Shown here in pieces: positions 63,594 through 64,000 of a stretch of DNA of 64,000 nucleotides. The notes under the pieces are model-generated. The model saw nothing but the letters and a program-made list of their open reading frames with translations. It did not search any database and was not told the DNA's origin. This DNA comes from Erythrobacter aurantius (GTDB taxonomy: Bacteria; Pseudomonadota; Alphaproteobacteria; Sphingomonadales; Sphingomonadaceae): NCBI RefSeq assembly GCF_023823125.1, contig NZ_CP090949.1, positions 1,140,001-1,204,000 of the forward strand, in the 5' to 3' direction. A program made the position numbers and the translations under genes. Within the stretch, counting starts at the first letter, position 1; each line of letters opens with the position of its first letter.

Positions 63594-64000
63594 CAGGCCT
63601 GTGCCTCCATTCCATCGAGGCTGCGCGCCCCGCGTTCGGTCCGCTCAACCAGACCATCGCGGAAATGGATCACGGTCTTCGCGTAAGCCGCCATTTCCTC
63701 TTCATGTGTCACCATGATCACCGTGATGCCGTCGGAATTCAGTTTGCGCATCAACTCCATGATCTCGATAGACCGTTCGGTGTCGAGATTGCCGGTCGGT
63801 TCGTCAGCGAGCAGCACGTCAGGCCCGGACACGAGCGCGCGGGCGATGGCAACGCGCTGCTGCTGCCCGCCGGATAGTTCCGCCGGAGTGTGCGAGGCCC
63901 ATGGAGCCAGCCCGACTTGGTCGAGCGCATGCATGGCCGCTTCGCGCCGGACGCTTTTCTTCTCACCGCGATACAATAACGGCAGCTCGACATTCTCAAG
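63593..64000 (-). CDS. MacB-type ABC transporter ATP-binding protein (5' end outside window)
   Basis: Only the C-terminal part of the protein, about 135 residues, is in the window; the frame stays open to the right edge. The signature LSGGQQQRVAIARAL, Walker B VLLADEPTGNLD and H-loop VIMVTHEEE are present, and upstream residues ENVELPLLYRG fit the Q-loop region. It powers the permease at 62397-63593. An adaptor (MacA/HlyD-like) gene may lie beyond the window. Confidence 0.93.
   Translation of the reverse strand, partial: LENVELPLLYRGEKKSVRREAAMHALDQVGLAPWASHTPAELSGGQQQRVAIARALVSGPDVLLADEPTGNLDTERSIEIMELMRKLNSDGITVIMVTHEEEMAAYAKTVIHFRDGLVERTERGARSLDGMEAQA

Noticed and set aside
1..64000. tRNA, rRNA, riboswitch or CRISPR loci
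   Set aside because: No T-loop/anticodon arrangement, rRNA-like stretch, known riboswitch core or spaced palindromic repeat array was found by reading. The GEGG-coding repeats at 54550-54690 are in-frame coding repeats, not CRISPR.

Overview
The window reads as a chromosomal segment of a high-GC alphaproteobacterium, most likely in the Sphingomonadales and close to Erythrobacteraceae. The basis is gene content and recognition of protein families: an Entner-Doudoroff operon zwf-edd-glk, RcdA (DUF1465), paired DUF465/YdcH proteins, two TonB-dependent receptors, an EI-Ntr (ptsP) and a RodZ-like/CpoB-like pair. I could not run a phylogeny. No rRNA, tRNA, CRISPR array or prophage was seen.

Layout. 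(1) 1-3330: the end of an HD-domain (p)ppGpp-hydrolase-like gene, then an FAD-dependent oxidoreductase gene cut in two by a complete IS3-family element (809-2047) with a 4-bp target duplication. (2) 3465-11905: a leftward chemosensory cluster cheA-cheW-cheY-cheB-cheR, then a GGDEF/EAL protein and a chemoreceptor with almost no periplasmic domain. (3) 11975-29272: transport and metabolism genes, including a MATE pump, a class II aldolase, an orphan [2Fe-2S] subunit, a siderophore receptor with a Fur-like box, arsC, an MFS transporter, lipB plus a small lipoprotein, an old yellow enzyme, an EamA transporter, nadA, an acyl-CoA ligase, an MBL-fold hydrolase and glpK. (4) 29269-37159: rcdA, two DUF465 genes, ptsP, a RodZ-like gene, a CpoB-like gene, tilS and an L,D-transpeptidase. 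(5) 37296-44334: a tight leftward operon zwf-edd-glk plus a PEP-carboxylase homologue with altered catalytic residues. A 14-bp palindromic operator lies in front of zwf. (6) 44421-50619: a transglutaminase, rimO, DUF1761, a K+ channel, surE and serS. A 351-bp gap here holds an unusual array of 21-22 bp direct repeats. (7) 50758-56231: an iron or nutrient uptake module with a TonB receptor, a divergent TetR regulator sharing a 23-bp inverted repeat, a lipoprotein and a PiuC-type hydroxylase. (8) 56284-64000: a fully overlapping five-gene leftward operon (ketosynthase III, NAD-dependent reductase, F390-synthetase-like ligase, ATP-grasp, Rieske oxygenase), a divergent TetR gene and a MacB-like ABC exporter.

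The best candidate for an undescribed system is region 8. Five different biosynthetic enzymes overlap one another, share a regulator with an operator-like palindrome, and lie beside an exporter. I do not recognise the combination as a characterised pathway. Next in interest are the PEP-carboxylase homologue that has lost catalytic residues while sitting at the end of the glycolytic operon, and the 21-bp repeat array at 45401-45528. Gene starts were adjusted where an internal ATG/GTG with a ribosome binding site, or a stop-start overlap, was more convincing than the longest frame.
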